Below, piece after piece: positions 1 to 7,601 of a stretch of 64,000 nt of DNA (position 1 is its first letter; the number at the start of each line of letters is the position of its first letter). The translations under genes were made by a program, and so were the position numbers. The notes under the pieces were generated by a model, which ran no database searches, had not been told where the DNA came from, and worked only from the letters and a program-made list of their open reading frames with translations. Source of the stretch: Pseudoramibacter faecis (lineage in GTDB: Bacteria; Bacillota; Clostridia; Eubacteriales; Eubacteriaceae); contig NZ_JAYFFI010000007.1 of the NCBI RefSeq assembly GCF_036289405.1, forward strand, positions 29,959 to 93,958. Direction: 5' to 3'.

Positions 1-433
1 CCACGGCAACGGCGCTCAGCTCCGCCTCGCCGACGATGCCGCAGGTGATGGCGGGAAAGTCGCGCATCAGCCGCTCGGGAAAGAGGGCGAAGGCGGTGCC
101 CCCGGCCATCAGCGGCCGGTCGGGCGCGAATTGCCGCAAAAAATGCAGAGTCAGCGCGAAAGGCACGATCAGCGACGTGGTGCGGTTGCCCAGCGGGTCG
201 AGGTTGCGCAGGGAGATCCCGAGCACATCGGGGTTGTATTCGGCGATGATTCGTTTCAGCCCGGCGTAGGGATTAGCGGCCATGTTCATGTCGAAGATGC
301 GCACGGCGTAGCGGCCGCTGCGGTGAATGATGGTGCCGAGGGTGGTGATGCCGATGGGATACACCCGTTCGATATTCATCCCTTCCATAGAGATGGCCTG
401 AATGAGCAAAACTTTTTTGTGTTGATGGGTCAT
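1..433 (-). CDS. bzaD: BzaD-like B12-binding-domain radical SAM protein, 3' end outside window
   Basis: Translating the minus strand from the ATG at 433 gives an open frame that runs off the left edge. It begins MTHQHKKVLLIQAISMEG and continues with YPIGITTLGTIIH, a conserved-looking VRIFDMN and later a GISLRN motif. This is the pattern of the N-terminal cobalamin-binding domain of B12-dependent radical SAM enzymes. The radical SAM CxxxCxxC motif would lie beyond the edge and cannot be checked. It starts 13 bases after bzaC. In the bza operon described from Eubacterium limosum the order is bzaA-bzaB-cobT-bzaC-bzaD-bzaE, and BzaD adds a C-methyl group to the methoxybenzimidazole. The position and domain support BzaD; the exact methylation site is inferred. 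Confidence 0.8.
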   Translation of the reverse strand, partial: MTHQHKKVLLIQAISMEGMNIERVYPIGITTLGTIIHRSGRYAVRIFDMNMAANPYAGLKRIIAEYNPDVLGISLRNLDPLGNRTTSLIVPFALTLHFLRQFAPDRPLMAGGTAFALFPERLMRDFPAITCGIVGEAELSAVAV

Positions 434-446
434 GATTCTTTCCAAA

Positions 447-1997
447 TTATTCAAGCAGGAGCAGCGCGTAATATTTGACGACTTCTCCTTTGTGGTCCAA
501 GGTGTGCAGGGTTTCGCCGGCGCGGGCCACGGTGGCATAGACATCGATGCCGCTGCCCTCCATCGAGGGGCGGCGATGGCCCGCGTTGGCGCAGGGCGCA
601 ACCGGATCGCAGTCGGGGCAGATGCTGCAGGGGCCGGCCCAAAAGACAAAGGCCTTATAGAAGCCGTCTTTGAAAGCCAGGGCCTCGGCTGCAAGGCAAT
701 TGCGCTGAAAATCGCCGGTGGGCGGCTCGGCGCGCAGCAGCAGCGCCTTTTGGTAGGAGCGCACCAGGCGCTGGGCGTCTTCAAAGCTCATCGCGTCGTT
801 GACGGCGCAGGTTTTGGTCCCGGCGGAGCTGCAGCCAAAGGCGCATTTGTGCCGGGCGAACTCGGCGAAGACCACCGCTTTCGGATCAAAGGGGATCGCG
901 TCCAGAAACCCGCAGGCTTTAATCGGCGTGATGAGCTGGGCGGCACGGTCGAGGGCCAGCCGCGAAAGCGTGGCCGGGTTTGCCGCCGCGAAAACCACAG
1001 CCGTATCGGTGGCAAGCGGCGCCGGTGCGGTGGCCGTGAGCCCTGTGGCTTCAAGGCCCTCTTTGACCCAGGCGGCGCTATAGGCCCGTCCGTTGTAGGT
1101 GTTGACCATCATATTGATGTCGGAGAGCCGGCTTTTGAGCGGGCGGTGCTCGGTGAAAAAGTCGTGGATGAGGATAAGTCCGCCGGGGGCGAGGTGGCGG
1201 ACCGCCTCCGCGAGAACGGCTGCCGATTCGGCTTTGCCGGTGGCGTGTACGATGTTCGAGAGGATGATGAGATCGTAGTGGCCGGCGTCCCAAGGCGTCT
1301 TAAGAATGTTTTGCGTCCGCAGGGTGACGCGGCGGTTGAGGGCCTGCGGACGCTTGGCATTGACCGCGGCCATAATGGGCAGCATTTGGCGGATATCCAT
1401 CAATGTGGCCCGGGCTTCGGGCAGCGCTTCGAGAAAGGCACAGCCGAAAGCCCCGCTGCCGGCGCCCACATCGAGGATGCGGGCATTTTTTGGCAGGGCG
1501 GGCAGCGCCATCGGCAAAATTTCTTCTAACTTGCCGGTGAGCACAGCGTCCATCGCGCTAAGATAATCCCGGCGCCGCGCTTCCATGGCGGCGTCGCTCG
1601 CGGCTTCGCCGGGAAAACGGGTGCGGGTGCCGGCAGCGAGCACGGCGGGCAGGGCGGCCCACTCGGCCTTGAGGGCCTCACGCCAGCGAATATTGGCACA
1701 TTGTTCGTGGGAGGATCCGGTAACCAGATAATGGCTGGCCAGGGCGGTGTTAAACCACCGGCCGCCGTAGTGATCGACAAGCCCGAGCTCCCGGAGCAGG
1801 GCTAAAAAGCGTTCGGCGAAGTCCGGCGCCCAGCTCAGCCGGGTCGCGATGGCAGCGGTTGTGGCAGACCGGATATCTTCCAGCAAATCGAAAAGCCCTG
1901 CTCCCAAAGCGGTGAACAGGGCCTCGGATGCCCAATAAGCGGTTGCCAAATCTTCGAGGTATTGGCTCGCGTCTTCGTGGGGATCGTAATGAATCAT
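447..1997 (-). CDS. bzaC: BzaC-like O-methyltransferase fused to a DUF2284-type cysteine-rich domain
   Basis: The 516-residue product has an N-terminal dimerisation/winged-helix-like region, then a SAM-methyltransferase domain with motif I ILDVGAGSGAFG at about 174-185 and a post-motif HDFF around 278. This layout matches small-molecule O-methyltransferases. In the known pathway BzaC methylates 5-hydroxybenzimidazole to 5-methoxybenzimidazole. Residues about 345-516 form a second domain that resembles DUF2284 (predicted metal binding): cysteines around 385, 389 and 397, then a CSICPDC cluster at 457-463 and C469. The start codon lies 4 bases after the cobT stop, so translation is probably coupled; only a weak GAAAAG precedes it. 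The methyltransferase assignment is strong from operon position and motif; the role of the C-terminal domain is unknown to me. Confidence 0.85.
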   Translation of the reverse strand: MIHYDPHEDASQYLEDLATAYWASEALFTALGAGLFDLLEDIRSATTAAIATRLSWAPDFAERFLALLRELGLVDHYGGRWFNTALASHYLVTGSSHEQCANIRWREALKAEWAALPAVLAAGTRTRFPGEAASDAAMEARRRDYLSAMDAVLTGKLEEILPMALPALPKNARILDVGAGSGAFGCAFLEALPEARATLMDIRQMLPIMAAVNAKRPQALNRRVTLRTQNILKTPWDAGHYDLIILSNIVHATGKAESAAVLAEAVRHLAPGGLILIHDFFTEHRPLKSRLSDINMMVNTYNGRAYSAAWVKEGLEATGLTATAPAPLATDTAVVFAAANPATLSRLALDRAAQLITPIKACGFLDAIPFDPKAVVFAEFARHKCAFGCSSAGTKTCAVNDAMSFEDAQRLVRSYQKALLLRAEPPTGDFQRNCLAAEALAFKDGFYKAFVFWAGPCSICPDCDPVAPCANAGHRRPSMEGSGIDVYATVARAGETLHTLDHKGEVVKYYALLLLE

Positions 1998-2001
1998 GGC
2001 G

Positions 2002-3075
2002 TCAGTTCTTTTCGGTCACGGCGGCTTCCTCAAAGGTGAGGATGTCGGTCATCGAGCGGGCGGCGCACGCCACGATGTGCATGGCCACGGCCGCCCCGGT
2101 GCCCTCGCCCAGGCGCATGTCGAGATCGAGCAGCGGGCGGATGCCCAGGGTCTGCCACATCAGTGTGTGCCCTGGCTCTTGGGATTTGTGGGCGGCGATC
2201 ATGTAGTCGGCCGCCGCGGGGCACAGGGTCTTGGCGATGAGGGCGCCGGCGGTGGAGATAAAGCCGTCGACCAGCACCGGCGTGCGGTGGTAAGCCGCGC
2301 CGAGGATGGTCCCGGCGATGCCGCCGATATCGAAGCCGCCGACCTTAGCCAGCACGTCGAGCCCGTCCTCCGCGTCGGGGCGGTTCAGCGCGATGGCGTC
2401 TTCGATCACCTGAATTTTGTTTTGTAGGCCGGCGGCGTCCACCCCGGTGCCCCGTCCGGTGACGTCGGCGACGGGAAAGCCGCCGATCACGGCGAGAATC
2501 GCCGCCGAAGGTGTGGTGTTGCCGATGCCCAGATCGCCGGTGGCCAAGAGCTTCACCCCGTCTTCGGTGACGGCCTGACTGGCCTCATTGATGCCGGCTT
2601 CCAGGGAAGCAACAGCCTGTTCGCGGGTCATTGCCGGGCCTTTTCGCATGTTGTTCGAACCGTAGGCGATTTTGCGGTCGATGAGCACGCCCTTTGCGAT
2701 GAGATCGGGGAAGTCGCCCTTCACGCCGAGATCCACCAGGTGCACCTCGGCGCCGGCCGCCCTGGCCAGGATGTTGATGGAGGCCCCGCCGGCGGCGATA
2801 TTGGCGAGCATTTCCTGGGTAACCTGCTGGGAAAAGGCAGAGACGCCTTCGTCGGCGACGCCTTCGTCCGCGCCGCAGGTGATGACCAACTTCTTCGAAA
2901 CGTCCGGGGAGAGGGTGCGCTGCATGCTGCAAAGCCGCACGCCGATTTCCGACAGGCGGCCGAGGCTCCAGGGCGGCACGGCTAAAGCCTCCACCCGGCC
3001 TTTGGCCTTGGCCTCCCAATCCTTATCCGCGGGGGTGATGCCGGCGAGAACGGCGTTCAGGGATAATTTTGCCAT
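2002..3075 (-). CDS. cobT: Nicotinate-nucleotide--dimethylbenzimidazole phosphoribosyltransferase
   Basis: The enzyme transfers phosphoribose from nicotinate mononucleotide to a lower-ligand base, giving the alpha-ribazole phosphate that is attached to the corrin. The 357-residue length is normal for CobT. The family signature GDLGIGNTTPSAAI is present around 181-194, and the region GRGTGVDAAG follows. A small acidic repeat (EGVADEGV near residue 69) looks unremarkable. An AAGGAG sequence sits 8 bases before the ATG. It lies between the 5-hydroxybenzimidazole synthase genes and bzaC, so this copy probably handles the benzimidazoles made by this operon. It is the only cobT in the window. Confidence 0.96.
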   Translation of the reverse strand: MAKLSLNAVLAGITPADKDWEAKAKGRVEALAVPPWSLGRLSEIGVRLCSMQRTLSPDVSKKLVITCGADEGVADEGVSAFSQQVTQEMLANIAAGGASINILARAAGAEVHLVDLGVKGDFPDLIAKGVLIDRKIAYGSNNMRKGPAMTREQAVASLEAGINEASQAVTEDGVKLLATGDLGIGNTTPSAAILAVIGGFPVADVTGRGTGVDAAGLQNKIQVIEDAIALNRPDAEDGLDVLAKVGGFDIGGIAGTILGAAYHRTPVLVDGFISTAGALIAKTLCPAAADYMIAAHKSQEPGHTLMWQTLGIRPLLDLDMRLGEGTGAAVAMHIVACAARSMTDILTFEEAAVTEKN

Positions 3076-3112
3076 GATTTTGCTCCTTTATGCTTTGTGT
3101 TTGGTAAAACGC

Positions 3113-3144
3113 GAACAGGCAGGCGCTCTTGCCGCTGCCTGTTC
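3113..3144 (-). repeat. Intercistronic hairpin between bzaB and cobT
   Basis: On the minus strand GAACAGGCAG is followed 12 bases later by its exact reverse complement CTGCCTGTTC. This 10-bp stem fills most of the 81-base gap between bzaB and cobT. Only GCGTTTT follows, so it is a weak terminator at best. A role in RNA processing or in lowering cobT expression relative to bzaAB is inference. Confidence 0.6.
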
Positions 3145-3156
3145 GGCAATTAACGG

Positions 3157-4449
3157 TCAGGCGTTGTCGCCGAAGAAATAATCGTAGGCCACGTCGGCGG
3201 GGCAAAGCCCCTCCGAGCAGGCCGCGCAGTGGCCGTGTTTCGGCTCCTTCGCAAGACGCTCGCTCAACACTTCTGGCATCAGGGCGTTGTCGATCTGTGC
3301 CGGCACATCATTGTCGACCCGGGCCTTAGCCATGGCCAGGGAGCGGTTCCAGGCGCGGCCGCCGCGGCGCAGCACGTTGGCGCAGTCGGCGGCGATGCGG
3401 GCCGTGCGCACGCCCATCACCACGTCTTCTTCCGTCGGCAGGCCGAGATGCTCGGCCGGGGTGAGATTGCACAGGAAATCCGCGCCGTGCATCCCGGCAA
3501 AGGCGCCGCCGATGGCACCGGTGATGTTGTCGTAGCCCGGCGCGACGTCGGTGGCCAAAAAGCCGAGGATGTAATAGGGCACGTTGTGGCAGAGGCGCTT
3601 TTGCATTTGCATCGTGGTGGCGATATGGCTGAGCGGCACATGGCCCGGCCCTTCGATCATCACCTGCACGCCGGCTTCAATGGCGCGTTTGGCCAAATCG
3701 CCCGCCACCATCAGGCCGGCCATCTGGGCCGCGTCGAGGGAGTCGAAATTGGCCCCGGGACGGATGGCGTCGCCGATGGAGAGCACGGTATCGGTGGATT
3801 TGAGGATTTCGAGCACTTTGTCGAATTCGGTATAAAGGGGATTGTCCTTTTGATTGTAGTGCATCCAAGCGGTCATGATGGAGCCGCCGCGGGAGACGAT
3901 ATTGGCCAGCCGGCCGGTGCTTCTCAAAATATCGAAAAGCTGCATGTTGTAGGCGCTGTGAACGGCCATGAAATCCATGCCGTCTTCGCATTCCTTTTCG
4001 ATCACGTCGAGCAGATCCTGGCTGGACATGGCGACCATGGAGCCGTGTTTTTCGATGGCTTCGTTGGCCGCCTGATAAACCGGCACGCAGCCGGCGGCGA
4101 TGTTGGAATTGGCGATGGATTGTTTGCGCATGCCGTCGATGTCGTCGCCGGTGGACAGATCCATGAAGGCGTCGGCGCCGGCTTCCTCAATCAGCTGGAG
4201 CTTGCGCTTTTCCATGGCCTTGTCGTTGCGGTCGGAGGACGTGCCCATCAGCGAGTTGACCTTGATGTCGAGGCCCTCGCCGATGCCGCAGATTTTGCTG
4301 CGGTTGTGGCGGGTGTTCTTCGGGATCACGATGCGGCTGTCGGCCACGCGCTCGCGGATGTATTCCGGCGTCACGCCTTCCTGGAGGGCGACCCGTTCCA
4401 TTTCTTCAGTGGTGCGCCCGGCGCGGGCTTCTAACATTTGTGTGCTCAT
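3157..4449 (-). CDS. bzaB: 5-hydroxybenzimidazole synthase subunit BzaB (ThiC paralogue)
   Basis: This radical SAM protein of the ThiC family has 430 residues from the ATG at 4449, which has AGGAGG 6 bases upstream. An upstream in-frame ATG at 4470 lies inside bzaA and lacks a site. The C-terminal [4Fe-4S] motif is CAACSEGLC, the usual ThiC spacing CX2CX4C, close to the end as in ThiC. Typical ThiC segments such as GEGLDIKVNSLMGTS and IEGPGHVPL are present. In E. limosum BzaA and BzaB together convert aminoimidazole ribotide to 5-hydroxybenzimidazole; single-protein organisms use BzaF. The start is one base after the bzaA stop, which implies coupled, near-equimolar synthesis. Confidence 0.93.
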   Translation of the reverse strand: MSTQMLEARAGRTTEEMERVALQEGVTPEYIRERVADSRIVIPKNTRHNRSKICGIGEGLDIKVNSLMGTSSDRNDKAMEKRKLQLIEEAGADAFMDLSTGDDIDGMRKQSIANSNIAAGCVPVYQAANEAIEKHGSMVAMSSQDLLDVIEKECEDGMDFMAVHSAYNMQLFDILRSTGRLANIVSRGGSIMTAWMHYNQKDNPLYTEFDKVLEILKSTDTVLSIGDAIRPGANFDSLDAAQMAGLMVAGDLAKRAIEAGVQVMIEGPGHVPLSHIATTMQMQKRLCHNVPYYILGFLATDVAPGYDNITGAIGGAFAGMHGADFLCNLTPAEHLGLPTEEDVVMGVRTARIAADCANVLRRGGRAWNRSLAMAKARVDNDVPAQIDNALMPEVLSERLAKEPKHGHCAACSEGLCPADVAYDYFFGDNA

Positions 4450-4450
4450 T

Positions 4451-5764
4451 TTAGGCCTCCTGGGATTCAAAGGTCACGGCGTCTTCGCCGTTCATCACTT
4501 TTTCGACGATGCGGGCGGCGCAAAGTTTGCCGCACATCGTGCACTCGCTGGCAAAATCGTCGGAGCGTTCCCGCCACATGCGTTCGGCGGTTTCCGGATC
4601 CATGGCCAGCTTGAATTGTTTGGGAAAGTCCATGGCGACGCGTGCTTCGGACATCTGTTTATCCCAGTCGACGGCGGCGGGAAGCCCTTTGGCCACATCG
4701 CCGGCGTGACCCGCGATGCGCGAGGCCATCACCCCTTGATAGACGTCGTCGGCAGAGGGCATGCCGATGTGTTCCGCCGGGGTGACATAGCACAGGAAAT
4801 CGGCGCCCTGCCAGGCGGCGATGGCCCCGCCGATGGCCGAGGTGATGTGGTCAAAGCCGGCCGCGGTGTCTGTCGGCAGCATGCCGAAGATAAAGTAGGG
4901 CGCGCCGTGGCAGAGCTTCTTTTCGAGCTGGACCGTGCAGGCGATCTCGTCCATCGCCACGTGGCCCGGCCCTTTGACCATCACCTGGACGCCGGCTTCT
5001 CTTGCGCGGCGAACCAGGGTGCCGATGAGCACGAGCTCTTCCACCTGGGCGGCGTCGAGGGAATCGGCGACACAGCCCGGGCGCATCCCGTCGGCGAAGC
5101 TGAGCACGACGTCGTAGCGGTGACAGATGTCGATGATCCGGTCGAAATAGGTGTACATCGGGTTTTCTTTCTGATGATGGATCATCCAGCCGATGAGGTG
5201 GGAACCGCCGTAGGACACCAGCGGGTCGATGCGGCCTTCCTCCTTGGCGCGCCGGATGACGTCCAGGGTGGTCGCCGGGTGCATGGCGAGAAAGGCCACG
5301 CCCTGGCTCGCCTGGCGTTCAATCATTTCGAACATGTCGTCTTCGGTCATGGCCATGGCGGTGCCGTGTTTGTCGGCGGCTTCTGCCAGAGTTTCGTACA
5401 TCGGCAGGGTGCCGACGGGGCAATCGACGGTGGCGAGGACCTTTTCGCGCATGGCCTCGATGGGCCCGCGGACGGAGAGATCCATGATGGTGTCGGTATG
5501 GGCTTTGATGGCGGCGTCAATTTTGGCCATTTCGCCGTCGACGGTGTCGCCGGCTTCATACAGGCCCACCGAGGCCGAGATCTTGGTAAAGAGGCCCTTG
5601 CCCACAGCGACGGGGCGGATGTTTTCTCTAAAACTGTGAAGAATGACGATGGTGCCGTCGACCATGCCCTGGCGAATCACTTCGGGATCGATGCCTTCGT
5701 GCTCCGCACAAGTGCGCATTTCGTCGGTGATTTCGCCAGCGCGTGCTTTTTCAAGTAATGTCAT
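4451..5764 (-). CDS. bzaA: 5-hydroxybenzimidazole synthase subunit BzaA (ThiC paralogue)
   Basis: The first gene of the bza operon encodes a 437-residue ThiC paralogue. Family segments include VKGPGHVAMDEI, GMRPGC and YVTPAEHIGMP. The C-terminal cysteine motif reads CTMCGKLC at about 408-415, that is CX2CX3C, one residue shorter than the CX2CX4C of ThiC and of the neighbouring BzaB. The motif was confirmed by reading the reverse complement of 4500-4560. An AAAGGAG site lies 7 bases before the ATG. The gene follows a cobalamin riboswitch and terminator, so cobamide should switch it off. Together with BzaB it should make 5-hydroxybenzimidazole from aminoimidazole ribotide. Assignment as BzaA rather than thiamine-synthesis ThiC rests on the tandem arrangement with cobT and bzaC. 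Confidence 0.92.
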   Translation of the reverse strand: MTLLEKARAGEITDEMRTCAEHEGIDPEVIRQGMVDGTIVILHSFRENIRPVAVGKGLFTKISASVGLYEAGDTVDGEMAKIDAAIKAHTDTIMDLSVRGPIEAMREKVLATVDCPVGTLPMYETLAEAADKHGTAMAMTEDDMFEMIERQASQGVAFLAMHPATTLDVIRRAKEEGRIDPLVSYGGSHLIGWMIHHQKENPMYTYFDRIIDICHRYDVVLSFADGMRPGCVADSLDAAQVEELVLIGTLVRRAREAGVQVMVKGPGHVAMDEIACTVQLEKKLCHGAPYFIFGMLPTDTAAGFDHITSAIGGAIAAWQGADFLCYVTPAEHIGMPSADDVYQGVMASRIAGHAGDVAKGLPAAVDWDKQMSEARVAMDFPKQFKLAMDPETAERMWRERSDDFASECTMCGKLCAARIVEKVMNGEDAVTFESQEA

Positions 5765-5829
5765 CTGCTTCTCCTTTGATTTGTGAAGTGTTGGTGCCGT
5801 TTCGGCCAGTGCCGGGCTTTCGTGACATC

Positions 5830-5869
5830 AAAAAAGCCCATAGCCGAAAAAAGTTCGACTATGGACTTT
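5830..5869 (-). terminator. Riboswitch expression-platform terminator before bzaA
   Basis: On the minus strand AAGTCCATAGTCGAA pairs with TTCGGCTATGGGCTT across a short U-rich loop, with two G-U pairs, and six T follow. It sits 27 bases after the B12 box and about 65 bases before the bzaA start. This is where a transcription-attenuation platform is expected. Confidence 0.88.
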
Positions 5870-5895
5870 ACCGTCATCCATGCATCATCATTCAA

Positions 5896-6062
5896 GGCAG
5901 GTCTCCTGACTGACAGCCGGCGCTATGCGCGCCAGGTCCGCCCCTTCCCGCCGGCGATGTGCTGTCGGCAGTGGTTAACAGCGGATCCCAACTGATCACA
6001 GTGATGGGTTCGCTCGGGATTTGCACCCGATTCCCTATTCTCCCCGTCGCCGGGGCACCTTC
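5896..6062 (-). promoter_or_regulatory. Cobalamin riboswitch controlling the bza operon
   Basis: The minus strand carries the B12 box AGTCAGGAGACCTGCC at 5911-5896, an exact match to the class consensus. Upstream are GGGAATCGGGTGCAAATCCC around 6036-6016 and a central region with CTGCCGACAG. The order and spacing (about 165 bases) are those of the class I adenosylcobalamin riboswitch. Bound cobamide should favour the downstream terminator, so lower-ligand synthesis shuts off when the cofactor is plentiful. Cobalamin riboswitches before bza operons are established knowledge. Confidence 0.96.
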
Positions 6063-6075
6063 AATGGGTAATCTT

Positions 6076-6104
6076 ATTATAGAACAAGCCATGCGTGAAA
6101 ACAA
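6076..6104 (-). promoter_or_regulatory. Promoter of the bza operon
   Basis: On the minus strand TTGTTT and TATAAT are separated by exactly 17 bases. The -10 box ends 14 bases before the start of the riboswitch aptamer. It fits a housekeeping sigma factor. Confidence 0.75.
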
Positions 6105-6467
6105 TGTTAATTTGTGCGCTGTTTTCGGAGACGGCGCAGGTTTTGGATTTGAATTTGACGGGAGAAACGGCAGGCGAAATCAAAAGAACATTTTTAAACG
6201 CATTCAGAGAAAAAATAGCGGAAGAAAAAAGCGCATTGCGCGGAGCGCAGGCGCACAAAAAAATGGCAATAAAAAAATGCCGGTGTAGGCGCACCGGCGG
6301 AAGTAATAAATCAGCAACATTTAATTCATACTTCAATTAAATTTTACGACAGACCTGAAAGCCTTTCAAGCAGTTTCATAATGAAAATGCGCACATATAT
6401 TTTAGGTTAAGAAAAAAATAAACGCGTTAACGGTTATTGAAAAGCGACGGCTTGCCTTTTGAAAGGA
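6105..6467. other. Gene-free stretch between bza promoter and transporter operon
   Basis: About 360 bases that are more AT-rich than their surroundings. They hold the transporter terminator at 6271-6298 and no convincing gene. An 81-codon frame on the plus strand (6095-6340) has a GTG start inside the bza promoter, no ribosome binding site and no recognisable family. Confidence 0.6.
6271..6298 (-). terminator. Terminator of the metal transporter operon
   Basis: On the minus strand GCCGGTG, loop CGCCTA and CACCGGC form a perfect 7-bp hairpin followed by ATTTTTTT. It lies 170 bases downstream of the last transporter gene and insulates the bza promoter. Confidence 0.85.
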
Positions 6468-7601
6468 TCAGAGATTCTGCCGGAGCCTGTGATATCGGCA
6501 GAGTCCCTTTGGCGTCAGCAGGTACTGCTGGTTTTGGACAGTCAGCAGACCGTCGGCCGCGAGGATGCCGGCGTGGCGTTCGATCATCGACGGCTGCCAG
6601 TGCAAATGATGTTTGATCGTCAGGACCCCGTTTTCGCGGAAGGCGTCGGGGGTGCCCATGTGATTGCCGATGTGTATCGTCAATAAATCAAGATAAAGGC
6701 GGCGGCGCTGCTTTCGCCTGCGAAGCAGGGTGGTGACCAGGCCGTCCTTGTGGAGGAAGAAGGTCAGCAGGGTGGTGCCGCCGGCCACAGCGGCGGTCAT
6801 GCCGGAGACGGATACATTCGCTGCGAGGGCCAGCAGATAACCGATGATCGTATTGGCTGAGGCATAAAGCACGCTGATGAGAAGCATCTGCCGGAGATCC
6901 TTGCTGAGCATGTAGGCGCTGGCATTGGGCGCGATCAAAAAGCTGACGACCAGGATGGCCCCGACCGCGTCAAAGGCGATGACGGCCGTTAGGGAAGAAA
7001 GGGTCATCAGAGCATAAAATAAAAAGGGAGAGGAAAAGCCGAGGGTGATGGCAAATTCCCGATCGAAGGCCGTTAGCTTGAGCTCCTTAAAAAAGATCAA
7101 GATAAAGGTCAGGTTGACACAAAAAACCAGTCCCATGGCGATCAGCGATTTGGGCAATGAGTAACCCAGCACGGTTATTCGGTACAGGGGTGCCATGATA
7201 ACCTCTCCCATGAGCACCATGTCCGTATCGAGGTGGACGTTGCGGGCATATTTTGTGATGAGGATCACTGCGAGCGCAAAGAACAAAGGGAAGACGATGC
7301 CTACGGCGTCGTGATTGCGGATCAGGCCGGTTTTGGAAAGCTGCTCCACGGCCATCACGGTCAACACGCCGAAAACAGCGGCCCCGATGACAAGCCAAGG
7401 CGAACGCAGATCGTGCACCGCAAAAAAAGCCAGCACAATGCCCAGCAGGACCGAATGAGAGATGGCGTCTGAGACCATCGAGAGGTGCCGGAGGACCAAA
7501 AAAGAGCCAATGAGCGCACAGGTGACGGCAGTGAGCCAGAGGACCCACAGGGCTTCGTTGCCCATCAAAAAATCTTTTAGCAGGGTGATGGCGGTCATCA
7601 T
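6468..7601 (-). CDS. Metal ABC transporter permease with C-terminal winged-helix-like extension
   Basis: This 377-residue protein is an ABC-3 family permease (ZnuB/MntB/TroCD type) for manganese, zinc or iron. About eight hydrophobic segments fill residues 1-285, with the family's VSDAISHSVLLG loop near 45 and AFDAVGAILVVSFLIAPN near 225. After an RRRKQRRR stretch, residues about 300-377 form a hydrophilic domain resembling a winged helix, with SMIERHAGILAADGLL and YLLTPKGL as in the DNA-binding part of DtxR/MntR repressors. The chosen start (ATGATG at 7601) has AGGAGG 8 bases upstream and overlaps the preceding permease stop, so the two are translationally coupled. Substrate identity is inferred from the operator and binding protein. 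Confidence 0.85.
   Translation of the reverse strand: MMTAITLLKDFLMGNEALWVLWLTAVTCALIGSFLVLRHLSMVSDAISHSVLLGIVLAFFAVHDLRSPWLVIGAAVFGVLTVMAVEQLSKTGLIRNHDAVGIVFPLFFALAVILITKYARNVHLDTDMVLMGEVIMAPLYRITVLGYSLPKSLIAMGLVFCVNLTFILIFFKELKLTAFDREFAITLGFSSPFLFYALMTLSSLTAVIAFDAVGAILVVSFLIAPNASAYMLSKDLRQMLLISVLYASANTIIGYLLALAANVSVSGMTAAVAGGTTLLTFFLHKDGLVTTLLRRRKQRRRLYLDLLTIHIGNHMGTPDAFRENGVLTIKHHLHWQPSMIERHAGILAADGLLTVQNQQYLLTPKGLCRYHRLRQNL

Noticed and set aside
4100..5758. Long plus-strand frame opposite bzaA and bzaB
   Set aside because: Shadow of the ThiC-like genes; rich in His, Gly and Asp without a family pattern or start site.
4451..5764. Thiamine-synthesis ThiC
   Set aside because: Two tandem ThiC paralogues under a cobalamin riboswitch with cobT and a methyltransferase indicate BzaA/BzaB.
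6095..6340. 81-codon plus-strand open frame between the bza promoter and the transporter
   Set aside because: GTG start inside the bza promoter, no ribosome binding site, no recognisable family, and it runs through the transporter terminator.
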